This document shows, piece after piece, positions 1 to 10,984 of a stretch of 64,000 nt of DNA. The position numbers were made by a program, and so were the translations under genes. The notes beneath the pieces were generated by a model. The model made no database searches and had not been told where the DNA came from. It saw only the letters and a list, made by a program, of their open reading frames with translations. The stretch comes from Forficula auricularia (lineage: Eukaryota; Arthropoda; Insecta; Dermaptera; Forficulidae), in the NCBI GenBank assembly GCA_024734495.1, contig JALMQS010000068.1, positions 62,001 through 126,000 of the forward strand, written 5' to 3'. Every line of letters begins with the position of its first letter. The stretch's first letter is position 1.

Positions 1-1300
1 AAACCACGTAAACCGCCATGAAAGGCCGTTTTAGAAACATTTTAAAAAGCCACCACCATGTCACAAGTCAATGTTTCGTTTCATATAACTTTTTCAACTT
101 TTCTCAAAGGCATCTCTTGCTTTCAAAAAACAGCCTTTCATTGACGGTCTTCTGTGTTTTTGACCATTTTCTCAAAAAGTACTCAATCGATTTCGTTCAA
201 AACTGAATTAAATCATTAATAATTAATTGTTTTATAATATCTATTAATTTCATATTTTTAAAATTTCAACGGAGTTATTAGCGTTTTTTTAAATTGGACT
301 TCAAATACCTTTTAAAATGCAAATTTTCTAATAATAAATTTTTTATATAAAAGATAAATGACAATAACACACAGATATGAAATTTCAATAGATATTAATA
401 AATATCTAATGAGAAAAAAAAAATGAAACTTTTTGCCATTTCTAGTTGATTTGGTCTTGGAGAGAAGAAATTGAATCTTTTCATACAATTTCTTTTAAAC
501 TACAAAATTCTTAATCAATATGCTATTTTCTTATAAAATGAACCTCCAGATAGATGAAATTGATAAAATAAGATCGTTTTTTTTCTCATTTATAATTTTG
601 TTGGTGTCTTTTATCAAGAGGCTGGGTCGCAAGTCACCCGCCATCAGCGAGTCATTTCTTACATTTTTCTAATTTTTTACCATTTTCTTACAAACTATTC
701 AATCAATTTTGTTCAAAATTGAATATAATCAAAGTAGTTATTGAAGACTCATAGAAGGTCCACACTGTTCCTGAACCCAAGGTTTCCGTTTGTCTATAAA
801 TGTAGTTCGTGAAAATTTGACGTATTTCGGAAATATCTATAACAGATGTTAGATTTAGTTAGAAGAAAACTACTTGGTATTGTATTTTATGTGTTTTATT
901 TGGTGGACGGAACAGTCCTTCTTCAGCACCTGTTGATTCACAAGATTATATTTTAGAGTGAGTAATATATACTAGTATATGTGCGTGCGGACCAAGTACG
1001 CACAATGTAAAAAGTATAAATCACATGTCACTGTGCAAACATATACATAAGTTGATTACAAGAGGACCAAATCCCAAAGAATTGAAAACAATTCTCTTAG
1101 GGATCCTATAATCATTAATAACACTGCCCAACAATGAAAATGCTTCGGGCTCAAAAATAGCTGATTCTTATGTATTTCCACCTGCTGAATTCAAAAATCA
1201 CCATAAAGATTACCGATTAGCTCTTGTTTTGTTAATAAACATTAATAAAGTAAAGGGAGTGTAGTTTCAGAGTGAATGAAATAAAACTCAAAGAGGTGTA
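1..1300. other. AT-rich repeat-derived spacer, no gene
   Basis: I see no convincing gene here. The stretch around 228-420 resembles 1865-2045 (both contain ATTAATTTCATATTTTTAAA and then TTAGCGTTTTTT), so it is part of an old dispersed repeat. At 902-926 the minus strand reads CUGAAGA, a 4-bp GGAC/GUCC hairpin, and then ACCAAA where GAAA would be expected. This is probably a decayed hammerhead. Confidence 0.5.
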
Positions 1301-1307
1301 TACAATC

Positions 1308-1341
1308 TCAATATATTTCGGATTATTAGTCCATCATCAGG
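1308..1341 (-). ncRNA. Hammerhead ribozyme core, AU-stem-III class
   Basis: The minus strand reads CUGAUGA, then a stem II of GGA/UCC closing the loop CUAAUAA, then GAAA, a UAUAU run and GAGAUU. The bases before CUGAUGA (AAACUC) can pair with GAGAUU apart from one A-A mismatch, giving stem I. This is the order expected of a type I hammerhead. It lies next to a broken plus-strand copy, so the two form an inverted pair. Cleavage activity is inferred, not shown. Confidence 0.7.
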
Positions 1342-1388
1342 AGTTTACAGGTTAAAAACTAATCTGTAAATTCCTGATGGACTAATAA

Positions 1389-1858
1389 CACTGGGCAACA
1401 AAAAAGAGGCAAGCTAAAAAACGACGATCTGATGAAGGCACCACATAAATCTCTTCAGACACGACCATCTGTCAAGTATTATTCCAGCAATGTAGAACTC
1501 TTAGAATGTAACTACAATTTGTAAAAAAATAAAATGCACTTTCAATGTTGTTAGCATATTTTTTTTTTTTTTACTTATGGAAAGTGGTGTAGGTTTTAGG
1601 TGAAACATGATGTTAGTTAATAGAGTAAAGGGTGTGTAGTTTCACTGTGAAACTACACACCCTTTACTCTATTAACTTGTTAGCATATGTAATTAAAATG
1701 TATCTTTTTCTCTTGATCCGCCAGCTACTGTATTTCACAGAAACTAGAGCTAAGAAAAAATTTTCATTGTCATATTCGTTTTTCTCAACCCAAAATTGGT
1801 AGGAATTGACTCATCAAGTGCTCGAAGCATTTAAAAATTATTTTTTTGTTGCCCAGTG
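1389..1858. mobile_element. MITE with CACTGGGCAAC terminal inverted repeats
   Basis: The left end reads CACTGGGCAACAAAAAA and the right end TTTTTTGTTGCCCAGTG, a near-perfect inverted repeat. A TAA triplet flanks both sides (1386-1388 and 1859-1861), consistent with a 3-bp target duplication. The CACTG start and 3-bp duplication fit CACTA/Chapaev-like DNA transposons, but no transposase is present. It is inserted into the stem II loop of a degenerate plus-strand hammerhead. Confidence 0.7.
1560..1676 (-). mobile_element. Short retroposon nested in the MITE
   Basis: A 12-bp direct repeat TTGTTAGCATAT lies at 1548-1559 and 1677-1688. Between them is a T-run on the left (a poly(A) tail read on the minus strand) and a nearly perfect hairpin around 1620-1672 built on AGGGTGTGTAGTTTCAC. 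The poly(A) and the target duplication point to a retroposed RNA. The GTGAAACA motif recurs in the ribozyme-associated repeats elsewhere in the window. Confidence 0.65.
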
Positions 1859-2045
1859 TAATCGATTGCTTATAAATTTATTAATTTCATATTTTTAAAA
1901 ATTATTTCAAGTGAGTAATTAGCGTTTTTTCAATTTAGACTTTAAGTAAACTACCATTAAAAATAACCATTTACTATAATATTTTTTTGATATAAAAGAT
2001 AAAAGAAAATATCCATAGATATGAAATTTCAATACATTTAATTGA

Positions 2046-3500
2046 ATATGTATTGAGATTTTTAATTTTAACCCCCCTTCACCCCCATTAATTTTGGGTC
2101 GATATGCACCAAAATCTAATCAGTTTGGCTGACCCTTGGGTCTTAGTCAAAATTATATGATGCTAGGAAATAAGTCATATATCTAGTTGACAGTGAATTA
2201 TAAATCTACTTGCTCTTATATGTTTGTATAAAAAAATGATATTTCAAAAAGAGCTTCTAAATGGAATATTCCCAAGAAAGGTCACGTGGTTTTGAAGTCC
2301 CTCCCTTAAAAAAGGGAGTGGTCAATGATTAAAATGTACTCCTACTCATTAGGAAATTGACGAATCGGGAATTTTTCTTGTGGAAACTCCCAGAGATGAC
2401 AGGCAGGTTTTGAGATAGTCAGAGAGTTGGTGAGTTCTAATTTGAAGTCAGAGATGGACAGTTCAAATTGGAGGCCCAGTTGGGGCAGTCGAAGCTTAAA
2501 TCCACTTGAATCAGTTCAAAGCTGGAATCCACTTGGAGGCAGTTGTTAATTTGGAGTTAAGAGATGAAGTCTCCAGCCATCAGCTTTGGAGAAAAGTGTA
2601 TTTATAATTAACTAATAAAAATAATCAAAATTAAATAATGCTCTTTCTTTGAACGATCTCTCCTACTTCAATTAAATCACCAATCGGCATCAGGGCTTGA
2701 ACAGGTCGAATCGCTTGGGCGCGTTACCAGACCATTCACGGGGAGATATCTTCGAGATAAAACAACAAATCGCCAACCTTTCTCTGGTCAAGAAAGGTTG
2801 CAACCAAAAACATAGTGTGTCGTAACACCTTGACCGATTGGAAAAACGTTTCCGCCCTTTTCCTTTTAGGGTTCCATTCAAACGTGAAACAAGAGCCTAA
2901 TATTGGTGTCACTACAATATCAGAATAATTTAGCTCGGGAACTAAATAAGATAACAAATTTATTTATTAATCTGAAAATGTTTATTTGAATACCAAACAT
3001 TTCGGGAGAAATTACATTTTTTACAATTGAAATTTTAAGGTAGTTGTTTCACCATATGGGTTTTCTTAGGATTTTTTTGAAATTTAGACAGATTATTATT
3101 TAAATACTTCTGCATCGATTGGTGGGAAAACGAAATTTATGAACAATATAGTTCCGGAGATATTTAATTTCAAAAATAGAGTTTTTCAGACTCTTATACA
3201 TTGCACTATACGGAATACCGGAAAGTTTACATACATATCTAATTATAATTAAGAATTAATTTAGAATTCCGCGGAGTAAATTCGCGAGCAAATCCACTCA
3301 ACGGAATTTTTAACAAATTATAAGTAAATTTGTTTTTTCTAGTATATTTATACAAATATAGAAAATTATCAAATTAATTAAATTAATCTTTAAGAAATTC
3401 AAAGATGTTTTTATAATTAAGAAACTCATCTTACCATTGTTATAAAAAACTAAACCAACATTAAACAAAAACTATACATTTTTTAAGAAAATTTTAATTT
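2046..3500. other. Repeat scraps, no recognised gene
   Basis: Positions 2060-2125 match the arm of the foldback at 8801-10575 (GGGTCGATATGCACCAAAAT). An unusually GC-rich patch at 2690-2957 has an open minus-strand frame of 73 codons. Its product is not recognised, and it lacks any context that would make it a gene. The rest is AT-rich with no feature seen. Confidence 0.4.
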
Positions 3501-3502
3501 TT

Positions 3503-4300
3503 TTTTTTTTTTTTTTTTTTTTATAATGATATTGATACAAGAAGAAGTTGCACCAAGAAGGTACAACCTCTGAAGTCCGTGGTGGACCCTTGTAACGTGA
3601 AGATAAGGGGAGATTTAGGGATTGGGTAGAGGTCGAAGGTATCTGTGGATGCTGGTCTTGAAAGTTTGAAGGTTATAAGTAGCTGGAAAGACGGTCGGGG
3701 GAAGAGAATTCCAGTCTCTAGATGTCATAGGGATAAATGAATTGGCGAATGCGTTTGTTCGATTAGTATCTAGTTTAAGCGCGTAGGGGTGTTGAATTTT
3801 AGAAAATCGTGTATTTCGGGCAAATGAGGCCTTTGGTGGGATTATCGATTTTATTTCGTCAGAACAAAAGCCATGGTAATATCTATAAAAAAGGGAAAGG
3901 GCGGAGACAGATCTACGATGGGCTAGGGAGTCGAGAGTGTCAGTTAATGTAGGATCGCCTATCAGTCTGATAGCTCGCCTCTGAATTGCATCTAAGGTAT
4001 TAAGAGAATACTTGGAGGCTCCTCTCCACAAATGCGAGCAATATTCAAGACAGGGGCGAATTTGAGCCTTGTATAATATAAGGAGTTGAGTGGGGGTGAA
4101 AAATCGTTTGGTTCGGAAAAGAAAGCCAAGCTTACATGCTGCAGCTTTTGCTACTGAGATAATATGGTCATTCCAAGAGAGGTCAGAACCTAAGGTGACA
4201 CCTAACATTGATATTTCATTACGGAATTCCAATGAGCTCGAATCAAAGGAAATGTCCGGAAGGTTCCTATCTGCGCGCCTAGAAATTAGGCAGCACTTAA
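3503..4300 (-). pseudogene. CR1/Jockey-group LINE, 5'-truncated 3' end with poly(A)
   Basis: This is the C-terminal part of a non-LTR retrotransposon reverse transcriptase. The open frame runs for about 205 codons from 4232 to 3615 and extends in frame to roughly 4300. Visible hallmarks are LGVTLGSDLSW, CLEYCSHLWRGA, LDAIQRRAIRLIGDP and SRDWNSLPPTVFP, the usual order of thumb and C-terminal blocks in this LINE group. After the stop comes a 3' untranslated region and a poly(A) tail, seen as the T-run at 3500-3523. The catalytic core is missing, so this is a dead-on-arrival insertion. Fragments of the same family lie at 5434, 27008 and 62092. The clade (CR1 or Jockey) is inferred from motif order. 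Confidence 0.85.
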
Positions 4301-4309
4301 TTAATTAAT

Positions 4310-5330
4310 TAATAGTTACAAAACAGTTTCTGAGATAATGAATAGATAATGAAAAATTTACACTAAAAACAAGCTGGCAACAACGCATTTATTTAACCTA
4401 AAAAGTGGGTTACCTTTAGTACTTTTTTGACGTTTTTTCGCTTCAGCCATTGTCGCAACAGCTTTCAATCGTTCATTAAAAACTTTTTGTTTTATAAATC
4501 TTCCTCTATAATGTACCTTATCTGACATTTCTATGATAAAATATATATAATCTCTGACAGTGTTGCCAGATTTGTCAAACGAGCACGGGCATGGCTAGTA
4601 GTGGTACATAACAGCAAAAAGTTTTGGGCTTATGAATTATGAATCCTTATTGTCTGTTCTATATAGGTACTCTAGCATTAACTTTTTGCTAGTATTGTCG
4701 CGAAACAACTATCTTAAGAAAACAATCAATAATATTTTTTCAATGAATTTATTATTCTCAAAATCAAACATTTTAATTGGATGAATTTTTTCGAGAGCGT
4801 CAATTTTATGTGATAAAATATTTTTTAATCATGGGATGTAGTAAACAATCCCTGTAAAGATCTCAAGAATAATAATAAATTTTTGTTTTTTAATTTAATT
4901 CAATTTGAAATTGCAGCTTAAGCGGCTATTAAAGTAGATATTTTTTTTTCGCTATTTTTTTGTCCTAGTTAGATGTCAAAACCACTTTACGTCAGGCTGC
5001 TTTAGTGACGGAGGGGTGGAAAATTGAGAGGGGAAGAGGCTGTTTCTAGTGAAGGTTTTAGCCGCTTATCGCGCTAGTGTCGCTCTAAAACTTCAAATGG
5101 GAAGAACCGAGGCTGCTTCTTCTTGTTTAACTATTACTAACTGTCAGAAAATATAACTTTCAAATCTATTTGTTTACGTCGTTTACCAATTCTATATTAG
5201 ATGATAATAAAAACTACATTTTGTTGTTTTCTGATAGCTAGACAAATATGTACTAGATAATATTAATAAGGTAAGAACGAAAATTTACACACTTTTTACT
5301 TTATCCAATGTGAAGCAGATAAATTATCGA
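4310..5330. other. Spacer without recognised feature
   Basis: No open frame of note was found. A slightly GC-richer patch near 4980-5110 has no recognisable product. The end (5290-5325) contains CTTTTTACTTTATCCAATG, a motif shared with repeats at 53820 and 55180, so part of this is probably old transposon sequence. Confidence 0.3.
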
Positions 5331-5433
5331 CATTTCGGAGGGTCTTAACCATAAATAGGGAGTTTTCCTAGGGGGCAGGCCCCTCTTTCCCATTGGGCAA
5401 GTGCCCTGGGCTCCACGATCCGGCCCCCTATTA

Positions 5434-5610
5434 CTTTTTTTATGATAATGATGAGAGAAGGAGTTACACCAAAAAGGTGCAACCCCTAAAGGCCTGGGTT
5501 GGCCCCTCCATCGTGAAAAGAAGAAGAAATAATTTTATGGGTTGGCGGGGGTCGAAGGTATCTGTGGGTCTTAAATAGCTGAAGGTTATAAGTCGCGGGA
5601 AAGACGGATT
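5434..5610 (-). mobile_element. LINE 3' tail (same family as 3503-4300)
   Basis: Only the last part of the LINE remains. Read on the minus strand it has the end of the reading frame (TTATAACCTTCAGC), the 3' untranslated region with GGAGGGGCCAACCCAGGCCT, and a short A-run at 5435-5441. The untranslated region is nearly identical to those at 27008-27449 and 62092-62185. Confidence 0.75.
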
Positions 5611-5666
5611 ACTAGGAATTAATTTATTTTAATATCGATGGTAGCAGAACACTTTGTATTTCTTTT

Positions 5667-5876
5667 AGGACCAGTTGTATGTCGGTTGGTAAACTCATTT
5701 TAAACGTTGGCAAAGGGTAAAGCCTTAGAATTCACCTTGTGCCCGATGGGATGGCCAATCAGATGAAAATGCCTGTTATCTGATTGGCCATCCCACCGGG
5801 CACAAGGTGAATTTTAAGGTTTACCCTTTGTCAACGTTTAAAATGAGTTTACCAACCGACATACAACTGGCCCTTA
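5667..5876. mobile_element. Palindromic MITE
   Basis: Two arms of about 95 bp are near-perfect inverted copies around a short spacer near 5765-5778. The outer ends read AGGACCAGTTGTATGTCGG and CCGACATACAACTGGCCCT. Inner arm motifs include GGCCAATCAGAT and ATCTGATTGGCC. It has no coding capacity. The superfamily cannot be told from the ends. Confidence 0.7.
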
Positions 5877-6098
5877 GGAGGCCATATTATCCTAAATTGC
5901 CAAAGGCCCCCAATAGGTTAAAGACGGCCCTGCTACGGGGCCGTAGGGTGACCAGATATTGACATAGTCAAAGTAGGACATTTGATGTTTTATAAAACAG
6001 TAGGAATTTTGACAACCCAGCTTAAAACAATAAAAAAAAGCACAAAACACTATACATTTTTAAGTAATTAATTTTAAATTGATATAAGATATACTTAG

Positions 6099-7743
6099 TC
6101 CAGTAAATAGGGGGATTTCAGCTTACATTAATTGCGGGAAAAGATTTTCTTTCTAGGGTCGTTTGGTATGGTGTAGATTTGCCAAATCTAAGTTTGCGAC
6201 CTCGAAAATGTGGGGGACAACTTTTGGTGGCCGAAAAACCTCGAAATTTTCGGACTTTTTTCAGTTTTTAGCTTATAACTCGGAAAAAATTCACATTTTG
6301 TAAATAACCGTTCTATAGTAAATTAAAGAGGACAAGATTTCGCGTGGATTAAAAAAAAAAGAAATTCAAAATTGGTCCAGTAGTTCGATTTTTAAAAGGG
6401 ATCCAAAAACAGCCCCCTGGATCACTTTTGAATATCCCAAAAACTCTCACTTTTTTTGATTTTTTCCCATTTTGACTATGAAGGAGCACGTTTTCGATAA
6501 AGACCACTATATACATTTTTAAACTAGATTAAATTTGCTACAATTGAAACAAAGTTTCATCTTAATTGGATAATGGTAACCCGTGCCGCAATGAGGTTGA
6601 AGTTTTGAAAAAATGCGATTTTTTGCAGTTTCTCCTTCATAAAATGAAAACCAGTCATCATAGGAACTTGATTTTTATCTCATTGTCTAGAAAATTTTGT
6701 TGACTTGAACGCTTACTTGGACTACTTTTTTGTAAAACCACTCATCCTAGAACTTTGATTTCTATCTCATTCTATAGGAAATTTTATTTACTTGAACGTT
6801 TACTTGGAGCACTTTTATGATAAAACTTAAATTTATAGATATCCTACATTTTCCGGACAGGATATGATCCAAATCCTCAAAAGCCTCATGGAAAATGCTG
6901 GATATCTATAAATCTAAGAATTTTATCAAAAAAGTGGTCAAGATAAACGTTCAAGCCAACAAAATTTCCTAGAGAATGAGATAGAAATCAAGTTTTTTTT
7001 TATGATGGAAAAACTGCGATTTTTTGCAAAAAATTGCAGTTTTTCAAAACTTCAACCTCATTGCGGCACGGGTTGCCCTTATCCAATTAAGATGAAACTT
7101 TGTTTGAATTGTAACAAATTCAATCTAGTTTAAAAATGTATAGTGGTCTTTGTCGAAAACGTGCTCCTTCATGGTCAAAATGGGAAATAATCGAAAAAAG
7201 TGCGAGTTTTTGCGATAGGTCGAGGGGTGAACCGCGACCTAATATGCTGTACACCTACTTCCACTTGTACTTCCAAATATTTCCAAGTAATTGCAAATAT
7301 TTCCAAGCAATTCCAAATATTTCCAAGTACTTCCAAAATACTTCCAAAGAGGTGTACACCTACTTCCAACCCCGGATCACCCCTCGGGTTAGGTATTCAA
7401 AAGTGATCCGGAGGGCTGTTTTTGGATCCCCATTAAAAATTGAACTACTTGACCAATTTTGCTTTTCCTTTTTTTAATCGTCGTGAAATTTTGTCCTCTT
7501 TAATTTACTATAGGACGTTTATTTACAACATATGAACTGTTTTCGAGTTATAAGCGAAAAACTGGAAAAAGTCCGAAAATTTCGAGGTTTTTCGGCCACC
7601 AAAAGTTCCCCCCCCCCCCCACACACTTTCGAGGTCGCAAACTTAGATTTGGCAAACCCACACCATACCAAACAATCCTAGAAAAAATCTTTTCCTGCAA
7701 TTAATGTAAGCTGGACCACTTTTTGGATCCTCTATTTACTGGG
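6099..7743. mobile_element. Large foldback element, about 1.6 kb
   Basis: Left and right halves are inverted copies over almost the whole length. For example CCAGTAAATAG and CTATTTACTGG are at the tips, CAGCTTACATTAATTG and CAATTAATGTAAGCTG follow, and CCGAAAAACCTCGAAATTTT is mirrored at about 7565. The centre is near 6870-6900. It has no open frame with recognisable domains. Partial relatives lie at 15940-16890 and 28770-29460. The right arm carries a minisatellite MITE (7221-7386). Confidence 0.75.
7221..7386 (-). mobile_element. Minisatellite-bearing MITE, copy 1
   Basis: The ends are CGAGGGGTGAACCG and CGGATCACCCCTCG, imperfect inverted repeats. Flanking octamers CGATAGGT and GGTTAGGT agree at six of eight positions. 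The interior is a short tandem array built from 10-mers of the type GGAARTAYTT (minus strand). The related arm at 6425-6460 and the copy near 16290 lack this insert, so they show the empty site. Confidence 0.75.
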
Positions 7744-7879
7744 CTACAACACCAAAGTAGTTTTACTGTGAAAGTAGGACATTTCCGTTAGGGGTAGGAC
7801 ATAGGACAAAGGACAAAATGTTCAATTGTAGGACATGTCCCCCCCCCCCCCAAAGTAGGACGTGTGGTCACCCTAGGGG

Positions 7880-8530
7880 CCCGGCCAGCTGATTAGACAT
7901 CACAAGGTTTCAATTTCGGTAATTCGATTAAAGATCAACTAACTTTTTACTAGAATTGACAAATTTTGGAAGTAACGAAATGATTTAATGCCTCGTAAAA
8001 ATAGTTTCGATTTTTCTAGGGGGGGGGGGGCACTACCTTCCTTGTCCCCTCCCCATAACTACGCCCTTAGTCTTAGCTCTTTCTTCAGGGCTTAAAAGGG
8101 TCAACGAACTCACGATTAGAGGCTTACTTCCTTGACCCTTTTATAAACCCTGAAGAAAGACTTAAGACCCTCCGAAAGGTCGATTTTTTAAAGGTGATGA
8201 AAAGAATGTTCTAATAAATTGTTTTATTTGGAATTTGTGGTTTTCATTATCCTTGAGCTGCCTTGCCATCAAATCATCATTGGATTCTACCAATCCGTCT
8301 CCAACAGAAAAACATTTTTCTAATATAAAATTTATAATTTTTTTGACTATTATCAATCTTCTTTAATTTGAGTTATTTTCTTTTTCAATTTTCAGTGCCG
8401 TAATTAGGGAGATGCAACAGGTGCACCCGCACACGGCCCAACCTTGAATGGCAGGCAGCCCCATGAATACGTCCTCCAGATAAATAAAAAATAGGAAAAA
8501 TGGTAAAAAATTACATTCCTATATTATAAA
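7880..8530. other. Repeat-derived spacer with a decayed hammerhead pair
   Basis: No gene is seen. GGGTCAA near 8097 and TTGACCC near 8134 belong to a short inverted repeat. On the plus strand CTGAAGA at 8146 is followed by GAAA near 8173 and its minus-strand partner lies near 8087. The stem II between them no longer pairs well, so I read this as a decayed hammerhead. Confidence 0.35.
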
Positions 8531-8790
8531 TGCAATTAAATTTGACCGAGCAAAGTTTTTAAAAATTGTGAAAAAATTTTCTGTTTAGGATTCAAAAAAG
8601 CGCTGATGATGTCAACACCGAGGAGGCTAAAACGTCTACAAATAAGGAACCAAATCAAATATTTTACAAGATAATCGTTTTGTTCGACTTTGAAAGAAGA
8701 ACAGCAAGCTTCGCAAGGGATGGCCAGAAAGGGAGTTTTGAGAGACTCAAAAAATTAAAAAACTATTTCAAAAAACGCATCTCATGTGTG
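8530..8790 (+). repeat. Ribozyme-bearing repeat unit, copy 1 (decayed hammerhead)
   Basis: The unit starts near GCAATTAAATTTGACC, carries CTGATGA at 8603 and ends near GGGAGTTTTGAGAGACTC. The GAAA of the hammerhead core is changed to AAAA here, which should abolish activity. Copies 2 (9655-9875) and 3 (10985-11240) share the same order of motifs, including AAAGAAGAACAG in copy 2. Confidence 0.6.
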
Positions 8791-8841
8791 GTAAAATGAT
8801 TTTTACTTTATCATACAGGGTATGGTCAAGTATTGTAATCG

Positions 8842-8940
8842 TTAAAGTTTAGGGAAAGCGGTGTTGGTTTATAGTGAAACATATTAAACAAAGAGGAACT
8901 TTGTGAAACACCACTATAACCCGTTAAATAATAATTCCTT
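8842..8940. mobile_element. 99-bp insertion with 11-bp target duplication
   Basis: The direct repeat TATTGTAATCG at 8831-8841 and 8941-8951 flanks the insert exactly, and the opposite arm of the foldback lacks it. The insert contains GGTGTTGGTTTATAGTGAAACAT and an inverted GTGAAACACCACTATAAC, the same family as the nested retroposon at 1560-1676. Confidence 0.65.
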
Positions 8941-9654
8941 TATTGTAATCGTGCATGAAAAAAGTGTTTTTTTTCCTTCTGTTTTTCGAAATATCTAAAA
9001 AACGGCTGAAACTATTTTGATTAGAAAAATTGAGCGAAACCATGGCATTTCGCTCTACAAAAAATCTCTAATAAGTGAACATCGAAAAAATTATATTTTT
9101 CGAGATAATAATTGTTTTGTCAAAATGTCTGTTAGTCTGTCCGTCCGTCCGGTTGTCCGTTAGTCTGTGGGTTATCAAATTTCTGTGGACGAGCTAGCTC
9201 AAAAACTAGTGTGAATATCGAAACCAAATTTCACACGTAGTTTTGGTCCATAGAGATTAAGAGGTGATTAGATTTTGGTGCATATCGACCCGAAATTAAG
9301 AGGGGTGGAGGGGGGATTAAAAATTAAAAATTTAGGCTCTTGTACCAAACTCAACCAAATTTTGTATACATAATCAGTGGGACCCCAGAAGTCTAAAAAT
9401 GTAAAAACTGACCGCCCAAAATGTGTGTGTGTGTGGGGGGGGGGGGGGGGTCAAAAAATGAAAATCTAGGCTCTTGTACCAAACTCAACCAAATTTTGTA
9501 TACATAATCAGTGGGCCCCCAGGAGTCTAAAAATGCAAAAACTAACCCCCCCCTACATGAATATAAATAATTTTATTAAATATTAAATATAAGGAGGGGC
9601 CAGGTTGTATGGTAAAGTCAAGTGGATGTCCACATCAGAACACGTCAGTGTAAA

Positions 9655-9875
9655 ATCTAGTTTCGAAATTTTTTGAACATTGGTTCATACAAGCGCTGAT
9701 GATGTCAATACCGAGGAGGCTGAAACGTCTGCAATTAAGGAACTAACTACAAATATTTTACAAGATTACTATTATATTATTCAACAAAGGCAATCATCTT
9801 TGAAAGAAGAACAGGAAGCTGCTCAAGAAAGGGAGTTTTGAGAGGCTCAAATAATTAACAAGCTGACGTGTTCTG
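9655..9875 (+). repeat. Ribozyme-bearing repeat unit, copy 2
   Basis: Same unit as at 8530-8790, located at the centre of the large foldback. It includes the intact hammerhead core at 9696-9730 and ends near GGGAGTTTTGAGAGGCTC. Confidence 0.6.
9696..9730 (+). ncRNA. Hammerhead ribozyme core, short-stem-III class
   Basis: CUGAUGA is followed by a weak stem II (GUC against GGC, loop rich in purines) and GAAAC, then GUC as the likely cleavage triplet. The GCG just before CUGAUGA can pair with UGC just after GUC as stem I. Stem III is only about two base pairs, which in known animal hammerheads usually means they work as dimers. Confidence 0.6.
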
Positions 9876-10984
9876 ATGTGGCCATCCACTTGACTTTGCC
9901 ATACAACCTGTCCCCTAAAATTATTTATAATCATGTAGGGAGGGGGTTAGTTTTTGTATTTTTAGACTCCTGGGGTCCCACTGATTATGCATATAAAATT
10001 TGGTTGAGTTTGGTACAAGGGCCTAGATTTTCATTTTTGACCCTACACCCCCCCCCATTTTGGGCGCTTAGTTTTTGCATTTTTAGACTTCTCGGGTCCC
10101 ACTGATTATGTATACAAAATTTGGTTGAGTTTGGTACAAGATCCTATATTTTTGATTTTTAACCCCCCACCCCCACCCCCCTTAATTTTGGGTCGATATG
10201 CACCAAAATCTAATCAGCTATTAATCTCAATGGACCAACACTTCGTGTGAGATTTGGTTTGGATATTCACACTGGTTTTTGAGCTGGCTCGTCCTCAGAA
10301 ATTTGATAACCCACAGACTGTCGGACAACCGGACAACCAGACCTGGACAGACTAACAGACATTTTGACAAAACAATTATTATCTCGAAAAATATAATTTT
10401 TTCGATGTTCACTTATTAGAGATTTTTTGTAGAGCGAAATGCCATGGTTTCGCTCAATTTTTCTAATCAAAATGGTTTCAGCCGTTTTTGAGATATTTCG
10501 ATAAAAAGAAGGACAAAAACACTTTTTTCATGCACGATTACAATACTTGACCATACCCTGTATGGTAAAGTAAAAGTATTACAAAAAACGCATCTCATTA
10601 GATAATGTGTGGTAAAATGATAAGTAATTTTTGTTTATTTAATTCACTATTATTCTTTAAATTTAATTATTTTCTTTCAATATTAAAAACAAAATAGGTA
10701 CTTTTTTTAGTGAAAAGTCTAGTTTCGAAAAAAATTATTTCTAATTAGATATATTGAATTATTTCCAATATTCTCATTAAAATACACAGCATTTTTGCCC
10801 TTAATTATGGAGTCGTTTTCAAGACCTGGAAAAGCCATTTAATTGATATTTAGATTATCGAAACGTTGTGCATTCTGATTGGAATATTTCATTAAAATCT
10901 ATCCTAACTTTACCTCTAATAAACTCAACCTCGGAATCATTTTATTTATTCCCACTTTATTGCTCATGAAACCATAATATGACA

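Larger units (their letters stand above)
5944..7875. mobile_element. hAT-like non-autonomous element, host of a foldback
   Basis: The ends read TAGGGTGACCA on the left and TGGTCACCCTA on the right. The flanking octamers (CGGGGCCG and GGGGCCCG) are similar but not identical, so an 8-bp target duplication is only suggested. TAGGGTGACCA-type ends are familiar from hAT elements. Internal sequence includes repeated AAGTAGGACA motifs on both sides. The middle is occupied by the 1.6-kb foldback at 6099-7743. Confidence 0.5.
8801..10575. mobile_element. Very large foldback with TACAGGGTATGGTCAAG ends
   Basis: The left tip reads ACAGGGTATGGTCAAGTATT and the right tip AATACTTGACCATACCCTGT. The arms stay inverted copies inwards for several hundred bases, for example GAAACCATGGCATTTCGCTC mirrored at about 10430-10455, and TGGTGCATATCGACCC mirrored near 10190. 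The core holds an inverted pair of AAGTGGATG...CACATCAGAACACG sequences (9608-9652 and 9865-9907) around a ribozyme unit. The left arm is broken by a 99-bp insertion. Arm fragments recur at 2060, 15600, 21590 and 43330. Confidence 0.75.

Noticed and set aside
2690..2957. Gag start and primer site of another LTR retrotransposon (TTGGTGTCACTACAA)
   Set aside because: No LTR pair or Gag motif was found nearby; the similarity to a primer site is too short.
7136..7477. 113-codon open frame
   Set aside because: It spans the junctions of the minisatellite MITE and the foldback arm, so it is a chance frame in repeats.
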